NCBI GenBank assembly: GCA_038526275.1
Contig: JBCBGY010000161.1
Location: 1 to 10,226, forward strand
DNA: 10,226 nucleotides
Direction: 5' to 3'
Source of the DNA: 188UL27-1 sp038526275
GTDB taxonomy: Bacteria > Pseudomonadota > Alphaproteobacteria > Rhodobacterales > Rhodobacteraceae
The position numbers and the translations under genes were made by a program. Shown piece after piece: positions 1 through 5,939 of this stretch. Each line of letters begins with the position of its first letter. Positions within the stretch are counted from its first letter, which is position 1. Below the pieces are notes generated by a model. The model was not told where the DNA came from. It saw nothing but the letters and a program-made list of their open reading frames with translations, and did not search any database.

Positions 1-607
1 CATGGCGCAGCACGATCCATTTGGATTTTGTTTCCAGACGCGCCGCCTCTTCAATCTCGCCCGGTACCATCGTGAGGCCTGCGAGCAGGACAAGCGCCAC
101 AAAGGGCGTCCATTGCCATACGTCCCAGAAGATGATCATGACAAAAGCGTTGGTCGGATCCCCGATCCAATTGATGTTTGCACCTCCCAGAAGTTGGTTA
201 ATCACTCCGAACTTTTGGTTGAACATGACCTGGCCGAGAAGGCCCACCACTGCATAGGTTGTCGCCATGGGCAGAACCAGGCTCAACCGCGCCAGCGTTT
301 TGAGGAGGGTCAGGCCAGGCTGATGGAGCACCAGGGCGATCCCCAGCCCCAAGGCGATCTGCAAGGGTAAAGCCGTTCCGAGCAGAAAGAAGGTGCGCCC
401 CATCGCTTGCCAGAACACCTCATCAGTGAGCACCGTCCAGTAGTTTTCCAGCCCGATGAATTTGACGTTCTTCAGCTTCGTAAGGTTGAAGAAATGCAAA
501 GACGTCCAGATCGCATAGACAAGCGGCGCAATCCCTACCAGCGCGAGCCCTATGACTGCAGGACCGATGAAGGCGAAGATTGTTTTGCGGGGAACTTTGC
601 GGCGCAT
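1..607 (-). CDS. CUT1-type sugar ABC transporter permease (MalF/UgpA-like), 3' end beyond the left edge
   Basis: This is the first 202 codons of an inner-membrane permease that would form the translocation channel with a second permease and take solute from the binding protein encoded upstream. The start ATG is at 607, with a GAGGT ribosome site just before it. Seen: a basic N-terminus (MRRKVPRKT) followed by a first membrane span (about residues 11-35), the LENYWTVL stretch typical of MalF/UgpA proteins just before the next spans, several further hydrophobic spans, and the cytoplasmic EAA loop (PGEIEEAARLE) at the truncated end. The EAA loop contacts the ATPase. Family members are about 290-300 residues, so roughly a third is missing. 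It lies 95 bases downstream of the binding-protein gene and is probably co-transcribed. A MalG-like partner permease is expected further left but cannot be seen. Confidence 0.9.
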   Translation of the reverse strand, partial: MRRKVPRKTIFAFIGPAVIGLALVGIAPLVYAIWTSLHFFNLTKLKNVKFIGLENYWTVLTDEVFWQAMGRTFFLLGTALPLQIALGLGIALVLHQPGLTLLKTLARLSLVLPMATTYAVVGLLGQVMFNQKFGVINQLLGGANINWIGDPTNAFVMIIFWDVWQWTPFVALVLLAGLTMVPGEIEEAARLETKSKWIVLRH

Positions 608-656
608 GCCTACCTCTATACCGACCCTCGCCGCAGGTTACGGCAGGATACTGAAA

Positions 657-683
657 GCCGGAGCCGCGCTTGGCGCCTCCGGC
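657..683 (-). promoter_or_regulatory. Intercistronic stem-loop between binding-protein and permease genes
   Basis: The bases GCCGGAG (657-663) and CTCCGGC (677-683) form a perfect 7-bp GC-rich stem that can extend inward by three pairs after one C/C mismatch. It sits in the 95-base gap after the binding-protein stop and before the permease start. On the transcribed strand it is followed by only a short TTTC, so it is not a full intrinsic terminator. Such hairpins commonly protect the binding-protein mRNA or partly attenuate downstream permease expression, giving more binding protein than permease. That role is inferred from position. Confidence 0.55.
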
Positions 684-702
684 CGATTTTCATTGGCAGG
701 GC

Positions 703-2043
703 TTACTGAGCCAAAGGCTTGTCACCCGAATAATAGCCGGCTGCTTCCAGGACAGCCTCCATGCGGGTGCCGATCTCAGTTGCGCCTTCTTCGGTTGTCA
801 CTTCGCCCAGCATGATCTTGGTGCCCCATTCCTGAACGATCTCGGTGATTTCCGGCCATTCGGCAAAGCGCGGACGGAATTCCGGCACACCATCCTGCCA
901 GCTTTCAACCAGAGCTGGAACGAACTTGAAGTCATCTAGATCATCCGCCTGATAGACCGACTGGCGGGCCGGAACGCCGCCGCGTTCCAGATATTCGCGC
1001 GCGTTGGCTTTCGATGTGGCCCACTGGATGAACAGATAGGCCGCGGCCTGCTCCGCTTCATCAGCCTGCGCTGCCACGGCCAGCGAGAAGCCACCAAGCG
1101 CAGGCTTCCGCCCGGCTGGGCCCGTTGGTTCGGGCGCAATTTCGACACAGTCAGCAACTGCCGACGTCTCCGGCAAAACCACTGTGGAATAGAAGGCGGA
1201 CCATTCGGTGATCATCGCAATGTCACCCTGGGCAAAGCCGTTGACCGTTTCGGCATGATCATAGGCCACAATGCCATCCGGCATGTATTGCATCAGGTCT
1301 TGGCGGAACTTCAGCCCGGCCTGGCTTTCTTCGCTCATCAGGTTCGACTTGAAATCGGCGTCCAGGAACGATCCGCCAAAGGGCCACAGGACCCGCGCAA
1401 AACTGTCGGCGGACTGGGTTTCGTTGCGCTTGGACTGCAGCGCAAACGCGTACTTGCCGTCTTTGGTGAGCGCGGGCCCGTAGGTGTCTTTCAATTCCTG
1501 CCACGTGGCGGGCGGGCCTTCGAAGCCGGCCTCTTCCAACATGCAGCTGTTGTAGAACATCAGGCCCGAATAATTGTCGAACGGCAGCCCGTACAGCGTG
1601 TCATTCCAGCCGCCAAATGCGTTCAGAACCAGGGGGAAGAAGTCATCTATGTCCAGATCCGGATCGACAGCATCCGGGAAACTGGCCTGCACATCGGCCA
1701 AGGGAATGATCCAGTCATTCTCGGCGAAGTTGCCGATCCAGACGAGGTCGATCAGGGCAATATCCAGGTCGCCGCCCGCCACAAAATCGCGCACCTGTTC
1801 GCCCAGTGCATTTTCGTAGGGATGCTTGATGATGTTGATAGTGATCCCGGTTTCTTCCTCAAAGGCGGGCAGCATCGCCTCGATCGCCTCATAACCCGGA
1901 CGCAGCAGAAATACGACGTCGACGGTGGTGCCGGCATAGGGCTCTGCAGCCTTCTTGAGGCTCCAGCCGTGGCTATCGGCCAAGGCCCCGGTGGCGCATG
2001 CGGCGGCTAAGGCCGTGGTGGCCCAAAGCTTTCTCAAATTCAT
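703..2043 (-). CDS. Periplasmic solute-binding protein of a sugar/polyol ABC transporter (family 1)
   Basis: This 446-residue protein is expected to capture a carbohydrate or polyol in the periplasm and deliver it to the permease encoded downstream. The start ATG at 2043 follows a strong GGGAGGA ribosome site with 4-base spacing. Residues 1-22 are a Sec signal peptide with the likely cut ALA|DS; a Cys at 16 is not in a convincing lipobox (Ala at -3). The mature protein opens with strand TTVDVVFLLRPGYEAIEAML and continues with FEEETGITINI, GGDLDIALIDL and LYGLPFDNYSGLMFYN, the usual lobe and hinge elements of family 1 binding proteins (MalE/UgpB-like). Length fits that family. The ligand cannot be read from sequence. 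The enzymes encoded divergently suggest a polyol, a ketose-related sugar or a glycerophospho-compound. Confidence 0.93.
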   Translation of the reverse strand: MNLRKLWATTALAAACATGALADSHGWSLKKAAEPYAGTTVDVVFLLRPGYEAIEAMLPAFEEETGITINIIKHPYENALGEQVRDFVAGGDLDIALIDLVWIGNFAENDWIIPLADVQASFPDAVDPDLDIDDFFPLVLNAFGGWNDTLYGLPFDNYSGLMFYNSCMLEEAGFEGPPATWQELKDTYGPALTKDGKYAFALQSKRNETQSADSFARVLWPFGGSFLDADFKSNLMSEESQAGLKFRQDLMQYMPDGIVAYDHAETVNGFAQGDIAMITEWSAFYSTVVLPETSAVADCVEIAPEPTGPAGRKPALGGFSLAVAAQADEAEQAAAYLFIQWATSKANAREYLERGGVPARQSVYQADDLDDFKFVPALVESWQDGVPEFRPRFAEWPEITEIVQEWGTKIMLGEVTTEEGATEIGTRMEAVLEAAGYYSGDKPLAQ

Positions 2044-2088
2044 CTTTTCCTCCCACTCGAAGCAGTTGACATTCTTTTGCTTCTGGCC

Positions 2089-2134
2089 ACATACAAATGT
2101 TTAAACAGATGTATAAGTCAACATGCAAATGTTT
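2089..2134. promoter_or_regulatory. Repeated operator-like boxes, ACAT-N4-ATGT, 32 bp apart
   Basis: Two boxes, ACATACAAATGTTT (2089-2102) and ACATGCAAATGTTT (2121-2134), match at 13 of 14 bases and are offset by 32 bp, close to three helical turns. Each contains the small palindrome ACAT-N4-ATGT. Between them lies an inverted copy, AAACAGATGTAT (2103-2114), which forms a 24-bp near-palindrome with the left box (10 of 12 positions pair), centred at 2102/2103. This is the expected look of a dimeric repressor or activator site. The regulator family cannot be assigned and no regulator gene is in the window. Confidence 0.6.
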
Positions 2135-2153
2135 GATCGCACGTCTATGGCTT

Positions 2154-2160
2154 GGGGAAG
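2154..2160 (+). promoter_or_regulatory. Ribosome binding site that sets the ATPase start
   Basis: GGGGAAG lies 6 bases before the GTG at 2167. It therefore favours that GTG over the in-frame TTG at 2152, which overlaps the site itself and has no ribosome site of its own. Confidence 0.65.
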
Positions 2161-2166
2161 ATCACA

Positions 2167-3177
2167 GTGGCGACGGTCAATCTGACAGAGATTAATAAGT
2201 ATTACGGGGCCTTACAGGCTCTGACCGACGTGTCGCTCGACATCGATGACGGAGCCTTTGTGGTCTTCGTCGGGCCGTCCGGCTGCGGAAAATCAACGTT
2301 GCTCCGGTGTATTGCCGGGCTGGAATCGGTCGATGCAGGCACAATCGAGATCGGCAGTACTGATGTGACCGATCTCGAACCAGCGGATCGAGACCTGTCG
2401 ATGGTGTTTCAATCCTACGCGCTTTATCCGCATATGACCGTGCGGGCCAATATCGAATTCGGGATGAAGGTCGGCGGAGTTCCCGCCGCCGAACGCAAAA
2501 AACGGGTCGAGGAAGCAGCAAGGATCCTGCAGCTTTCTGAATTGTTGGACCGCAAACCAGGGCAGCTTTCCGGGGGGCAACGCCAGCGCGTCGCCATCGG
2601 ACGGTCCATCGTGAAGAACCCCAAGGTTTTTCTGTTCGACGAACCGCTTTCGAACCTCGATGCAAAGCTCCGGGTTCAGATGCGGGTCGAGTTGGAGGCC
2701 CTTCACAAGGAACTGGGTGCCACAATGATCTATGTCACGCACGATCAGGTCGAGGCCATGACCATGGCGGACCAGATCGTTGTCCTGAATGGTGGCAAGG
2801 TGGAGCAAATGGGGTCACCTATGGACCTTTATCACCGTCCGGCCACTGAATTTGTGGCCGGGTTCATCGGCTCTCCAGCGATGAATATCGTCGCCGCTGA
2901 CAGTGCGGTAGGACAGGCAACCGGCGCGAACGGCGCATCCCGGGTTGGGATCCGGCCGGAACATGTGCGCCTCGCCGAAGGCGGCCTGCCGGTTACCCTT
3001 CGCGTGAAAGAGCAGTTGGGCGGCGAAAGTTACCTCTATGCGCTTGCGGAGGATGGAACGCAGATCACGCTCAAAACGGACGGTGAAGATAGTTTCTCGC
3101 CAGGCGACCGGGTCGCTGTGGCTTTCCCCCCCGAACGACTACACCGTTTCGCCGCTGACGGCACATCCTTAAGCTAG
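2167..3177 (+). CDS. ABC transporter ATP-binding protein, MalK/UgpC type
   Basis: This 336-residue ATPase powers the carbohydrate transporter, binding ATP on the cytoplasmic face of the permeases. Seen, numbering from the GTG start: Walker A GPSGCGKST (36-44), Q-loop Gln82 in FQSYALYPH, signature LSGGQRQR (134-141), Walker B VFLFDEP (154-160), D-loop SNLD, and H-loop His192 in YVTHDQVEAM. A C-terminal MalK-type regulatory TOBE region follows, with the usual VGIRPEHVRL. All catalytic residues are intact and the length is slightly short of typical (about 350-370). The GTG start was chosen because of the ribosome site at 2154-2160 and because MATVNLTEI fits the family N-terminus; an in-frame TTG at 2152 would add five residues. 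It heads the rightward operon and is divergent from its own binding-protein and permease genes, which is less common than a single operon. Confidence 0.95.
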   Translation: MATVNLTEINKYYGALQALTDVSLDIDDGAFVVFVGPSGCGKSTLLRCIAGLESVDAGTIEIGSTDVTDLEPADRDLSMVFQSYALYPHMTVRANIEFGMKVGGVPAAERKKRVEEAARILQLSELLDRKPGQLSGGQRQRVAIGRSIVKNPKVFLFDEPLSNLDAKLRVQMRVELEALHKELGATMIYVTHDQVEAMTMADQIVVLNGGKVEQMGSPMDLYHRPATEFVAGFIGSPAMNIVAADSAVGQATGANGASRVGIRPEHVRLAEGGLPVTLRVKEQLGGESYLYALAEDGTQITLKTDGEDSFSPGDRVAVAFPPERLHRFAADGTSLS

Positions 3178-3187
3178 AGGTTCTGCC

Positions 3188-4555
3188 ATGGCCTCTTGGT
3201 CAGACCAAATCGAGACCCTGATTGCACCAGCCTTGGCGCGCTCGACAGCCACGCAGGCCGTGGTTATCGGCCCGGGCGTTCTGGCAAAGGTCGGCGAAGT
3301 CGCTCGCTCAGTAACAGATGCCCCGTCAGCATTGGTGTGCGCCGATGCGGCTGGCTTTGCCGCGGCGGGGCCCGCAACAGTTCAATCACTGACTGCCGCC
3401 GGGTTTGATACGCAAACGCTCATCCTGCCTTGCGATCCTTTACCTAAAGCCTCTGTGGAGGAAGCCGAACCTTTCCGGCAGCTCCTCGCCGCCGATCCGG
3501 ATCTCTTTCCGGTCTCGGTCGGATCTGGCGTGATGAACGACTTGGTCAAATGGGCCGCCTTCGAGACGGATCGTCGTTATCTGACTGCGGCGACGGCAGC
3601 CTCTATGGACGGCTATACCAGCGCTGGGGCGCCGTTGGCACAGACCGGATTCAAGGTAACCATCCCCACGCGCGCGCCTGTGGCCATGGTTGCCGATCTG
3701 GATGTGATCGCCGCAGCGCCCGCCGAAATGAACGGCTGGGGTTACGGCGACCTTGCGGGCAAGGTCCCCGCCGGCGGGGACTGGATCCTGGCGGATGCGC
3801 TGGGTGTGGAGCCGATTGACGCTGTCGCTTGGCCTTTGGTGCAGGACCATTTGCCAGGATGGCTCGCCGGGCCCGAAGGGATTGCCGCTGGAGACCCCGA
3901 TGCTGTGGCACGGCTTTTCATAGGCCTCACCGCCGTCGGGTTCGCGATGGAGTTTCACGGCACGTCGCGCCCGGCCTCTGGTGCGGATCACCAGATCGCA
4001 CATATGTGGGAGATGCAGGGGCTCACCCATTTGGGCCAAAAGGTCAGCCATGGGGCTGCGGTTGCCGTAGGTTGTGTTACGGCTTTGAGCCTTTTTGACT
4101 GGCTGTTGCAGCAGGATTTGGATGGTCTGGACAGTCAGGCCGTCGCCCGCAACGCGCCCACCCTGAACACGCGCGAAACCGCCCTGCGGGAGGTCATACC
4201 GGAGCCGACCATCGCAGAAAAGGCGGTTGGAGAGCTCCGGGCGAAGCATAGCATGCCCAACATCCATGCCGAGCGTCTGGAGCAGCTACGCCGGGTCTGG
4301 CCGGACCTGCGAACCCGATTGACTACAAATCTGATGCGAGCCGACGAGATGGCAACGATGCTCAGGGGCGCTGGGGCACCGCACCATCCGGCCCAAATTG
4401 GCGTCTCTGTCGAACATTTGCTGAAAACGCTTCGGGCGGCGGCTTACATCAGGCGCCGCTACACGATTTTCGACGTGCTGCATGAAACCGGCCTGACCGA
4501 ACAGGCCTTCGCCGCCGTAACGGCGCGACTTGGACCACAGGAAGCCGCGGAATGA
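3188..4555 (+). CDS. Glycerol-1-phosphate dehydrogenase family protein (AraM/EgsA-like)
   Basis: This 455-residue cytoplasmic protein belongs to the metal-dependent alcohol dehydrogenase-like group that includes archaeal and Bacillus AraM sn-glycerol-1-phosphate dehydrogenase (DHAP to sn-glycerol-1-phosphate with NAD(P)H). Seen: the nucleotide loop VGSGVMNDLVK (about 111-121), the family motif TAASMDGYTSAGAPL (136-150), GFKVTIPTRAPVAMVADLDV (154-173), and GYGDLAGK with probable metal ligand Asp188. SRPASGADHQIAHMWE (260-275) supplies probable ligand His268, and SHGAAVAVG His288. It is longer than EgsA (about 350) or B. subtilis AraM (about 394), with an extra helical C-terminal tail. The ribosome site AGAGG precedes the ATG by 7 bases, 10 bases after the ATPase stop. 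In this operon it may act in the oxidising direction on glycerol-1-phosphate or on a related polyol phosphate. Family membership is firm; the substrate is inference. Confidence 0.86.
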   Translation: MASWSDQIETLIAPALARSTATQAVVIGPGVLAKVGEVARSVTDAPSALVCADAAGFAAAGPATVQSLTAAGFDTQTLILPCDPLPKASVEEAEPFRQLLAADPDLFPVSVGSGVMNDLVKWAAFETDRRYLTAATAASMDGYTSAGAPLAQTGFKVTIPTRAPVAMVADLDVIAAAPAEMNGWGYGDLAGKVPAGGDWILADALGVEPIDAVAWPLVQDHLPGWLAGPEGIAAGDPDAVARLFIGLTAVGFAMEFHGTSRPASGADHQIAHMWEMQGLTHLGQKVSHGAAVAVGCVTALSLFDWLLQQDLDGLDSQAVARNAPTLNTRETALREVIPEPTIAEKAVGELRAKHSMPNIHAERLEQLRRVWPDLRTRLTTNLMRADEMATMLRGAGAPHHPAQIGVSVEHLLKTLRAAAYIRRRYTIFDVLHETGLTEQAFAAVTARLGPQEAAE

Positions 4556-5103
4556 TTGACGAAGCTCACCGCGCCTTGGCCGAGATCGGATCCGTCATGG
4601 ATGCAACGCCTCCTGGTCAGATCGGCGAAATGGCAAGCGTGATCCAAGGCGCGCGTCGCATAGCGCTGCATGGGGTCGGTCGGGAAGGACTGATGATGAA
4701 GTCGCTCGCGATGCGGCTCTTTCACCTCGGTCTCGATGCCCATGTCGTGGGCGATATGACCACCCCTCCTCTATCCAAGGGCGATCTTTTGATCGTCAGC
4801 GCGGGGCCTGGGCATTTCACGACCATAGCGGCGCTTGTCGAAGTCGCAAAAGCAGCCCGTGCCGCCACGCTTTGCGTGACTGCGGAACCTTCGGGTTCTG
4901 TTCCGAAGGCGTCGGACCACGTGATCCACCTGCCCGCTCAGACAATGGCTAAGGATCAGAATGGCGGCACCTCAATCCTTCCCATGGGATCGCTTTTTGA
5001 AGCTGCACAATTTCTCTATTTCGAACTCCTCGTTCTTCATCTACGTGACGCGATGGCACTTTCGCCCGAAGCCATGCGGGCCAACCATACGAATTTGGAA
5101 TGA
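4552..5103 (+). CDS. SIS-domain sugar-phosphate isomerase, 6-phospho-3-hexuloisomerase (HxlB)-like
   Basis: This 183-residue single-domain SIS protein resembles HxlB, which interconverts D-arabino-3-hexulose-6-phosphate and fructose-6-phosphate. Seen: GVGREGLMMKSLAMRLFHLG (41-60), AHVVGDMTTPPLSKGDLLIV (63-82), KDQNGG (134-139), PMGSLFE with the conserved Glu150, and the family ending NHTNLE (178-183) with His179. Length matches HxlB (about 185). Two phosphate/substrate loops differ from my recollection of HxlB: GAGRSG is here GVGREG and SGSGET is here SAGPGHF, so the substrate may differ. No hexulose-phosphate synthase (HxlA) is encoded nearby, which argues against a ribulose-monophosphate pathway role. 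The start ATG overlaps the stop of the preceding gene (ATGA) and follows AGGAAG, so translation is probably coupled. Confidence 0.87.
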   Translation: MIDEAHRALAEIGSVMDATPPGQIGEMASVIQGARRIALHGVGREGLMMKSLAMRLFHLGLDAHVVGDMTTPPLSKGDLLIVSAGPGHFTTIAALVEVAKAARAATLCVTAEPSGSVPKASDHVIHLPAQTMAKDQNGGTSILPMGSLFEAAQFLYFELLVLHLRDAMALSPEAMRANHTNLE

Positions 5104-5106
5104 CGA

Positions 5107-5859
5107 ATGGCTTGGACGGATAGGTTCTCTATCGCGGGCAAAACCGCGCTCGTCACAGGCGCATCCTCCGGTATTGGAGCCGAAATCGTTGAGGTCTTCA
5201 CCGAGGCGGGCGCCCAGGTCATTGGATCAGGTCAATCTGTCAGCCGTTTGGACGCACTGCGCGCCAAAACCGGCTGTCACACAGTCGTTGCGGATATCTC
5301 TACCATCGAGGGGTGCCAGTCCTTGGCGGATGAAGCCCTGCGCCTGGCGAACCCTATCGACATTCTGGTCAATTCCGCAGGAGTTGCCCTTGTTGGGCCG
5401 ATGCTCGACTATGCTGCCCACGATTGGGACCGCACAATGGCGATCAATCTGCGCGCGCCATTTCTTTTGGCTCAGGCCATAGCGCCCGGCATGATTGCAG
5501 CCAAGGCTGGGAAAATCATCAACATCTCGTCACAGACGGGCGTCATTGCGCTGGCCGATCACGCAGCCTACGCCTCTTCCAAGGGCGGGCTAAATGCTCT
5601 GACCAAGTCCCTTATGACAGAACTTGCGCCCCATAACATACAGGTCAACGCCATTTGCCCAACAGTCGTCATGACGGAAATGGGCAAAGAAATCTGGAGC
5701 CCGCCTGAAAAGTCCGGGCCAATGATCGCCGCGACCCCTTTGGGCCGGTTCGGCGAGCCGGTCGAAATCGCAGATATGGCGCTCTATCTGGCTTCTCCCG
5801 CGTCCGACCTGGTGAATGGCGCTCTGATGATGATCGAAGGGGGATATTCCAGCATATGA
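5107..5859 (+). CDS. Short-chain dehydrogenase/reductase with L-xylulose (dicarbonyl) reductase-like hallmarks
   Basis: This 250-residue cytoplasmic classical SDR interconverts a hydroxyl and a keto group with NAD(P)(H). Seen: cofactor motif TGASSGIG (17-24), NSAG (89-92, variant of NNAG), Asn114, Ser142, and Tyr155 and Lys159 in the YASSK motif, so the catalytic tetrad is intact. The substrate-side loop PTVVMTEMGKEIW (185-197), followed by SPPEK, closely resembles the PTVVMTSMGQATW loop of human L-xylulose reductase (DCXR). That subfamily handles xylulose/xylitol, erythrulose/threitol-type and dicarbonyl compounds. The acidic residue that marks NAD use at the end of the second strand is absent (GSGQSVSRL), so cofactor preference is open. 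It starts 3 bases after the SIS gene stop. Exact substrate unknown; a pentitol or tetritol is a reasonable guess. Confidence 0.9.
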   Translation: MAWTDRFSIAGKTALVTGASSGIGAEIVEVFTEAGAQVIGSGQSVSRLDALRAKTGCHTVVADISTIEGCQSLADEALRLANPIDILVNSAGVALVGPMLDYAAHDWDRTMAINLRAPFLLAQAIAPGMIAAKAGKIINISSQTGVIALADHAAYASSKGGLNALTKSLMTELAPHNIQVNAICPTVVMTEMGKEIWSPPEKSGPMIAATPLGRFGEPVEIADMALYLASPASDLVNGALMMIEGGYSSI

Positions 5860-5939
5860 GAATTCTTGCTGCGCCCTTTGGCGGCCTTTCCACAGACTGG
5901 ACAGCTCCGCCTCTTTTTGTCTGCTCCGATGTCATATAG
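5856..5939 (+). CDS. Possible 27-residue overlapping mini-ORF between SDR and HAD genes
   Basis: An ATG at 5856-5858 overlaps the SDR stop (ATGA) and opens 27 codons (starting MRILAAPFGG) that stop with TAG at 5937-5939, eight bases past the A of the likely HAD start at 5929. A purine-rich AAGGGGG (5836-5842) lies 13 bases upstream. The HAD ATG has no visible ribosome site, so translation of this mini-ORF could couple SDR translation to HAD translation. The peptide itself has no recognisable domain. It may equally be a chance ORF. Confidence 0.25.
   Translation: MRILAAPFGGLSTDWTAPPLFVCSDVI

Larger units (their letters stand above)
2044..2166. promoter_or_regulatory. Divergent promoter/operator region
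   Basis: This 123-base gap separates the leftward binding-protein/permease unit from the rightward ATPase/enzyme unit, so both promoters should lie here. A rightward -35 candidate TTGACA is at 2066-2071, with a weak -10 CATACA at 2090-2095 (18-base spacing). A leftward -35 candidate TTGACT is the complement of 2116-2121, with only a weak -10 (TTGTAT, complement of 2091-2096, 19-base spacing). Both candidate -10 elements fall in the repeated ACAT-N4-ATGT boxes described separately, so one regulator could control both directions. The promoter calls are weak by themselves; the location is well supported by gene layout. Confidence 0.55.

Noticed and set aside
1255..2010. 251-codon open frame on the plus strand opposite the solute-binding protein
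   Set aside because: It is antisense to a gene with a signal peptide, strong ribosome site and clear family motifs; its translation has no domain character and is a high-GC shadow frame.
1981..2043. Lipoprotein signal (LAAAC) in the solute-binding protein
   Set aside because: The -3 residue relative to Cys16 is Ala and a good Sec cut site ALA|DS follows, so a soluble periplasmic protein is more likely.
2152..2154. TTG as start of the ABC ATPase
   Set aside because: It overlaps the GGGGAAG ribosome site that serves the GTG at 2167, and the extra residues do not resemble the family N-terminus.
3440..4267. 275-codon open frame on the minus strand inside the AraM-like gene
   Set aside because: Rich in Arg, Gly and His with no recognisable motif, and fully opposite a protein with conserved metal-ligand motifs.
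4552..5103. Formaldehyde-fixing ribulose-monophosphate pathway
   Set aside because: Only the HxlB-like half is present, its substrate loops differ, and neighbours point to polyol or sugar uptake.
5866..5868. TTG as start of the HAD protein
   Set aside because: The 21 extra residues do not look like HAD-IIA sequence and no ribosome site precedes it; ATG 5929 gives a family-typical length, though it also lacks a clear ribosome site.
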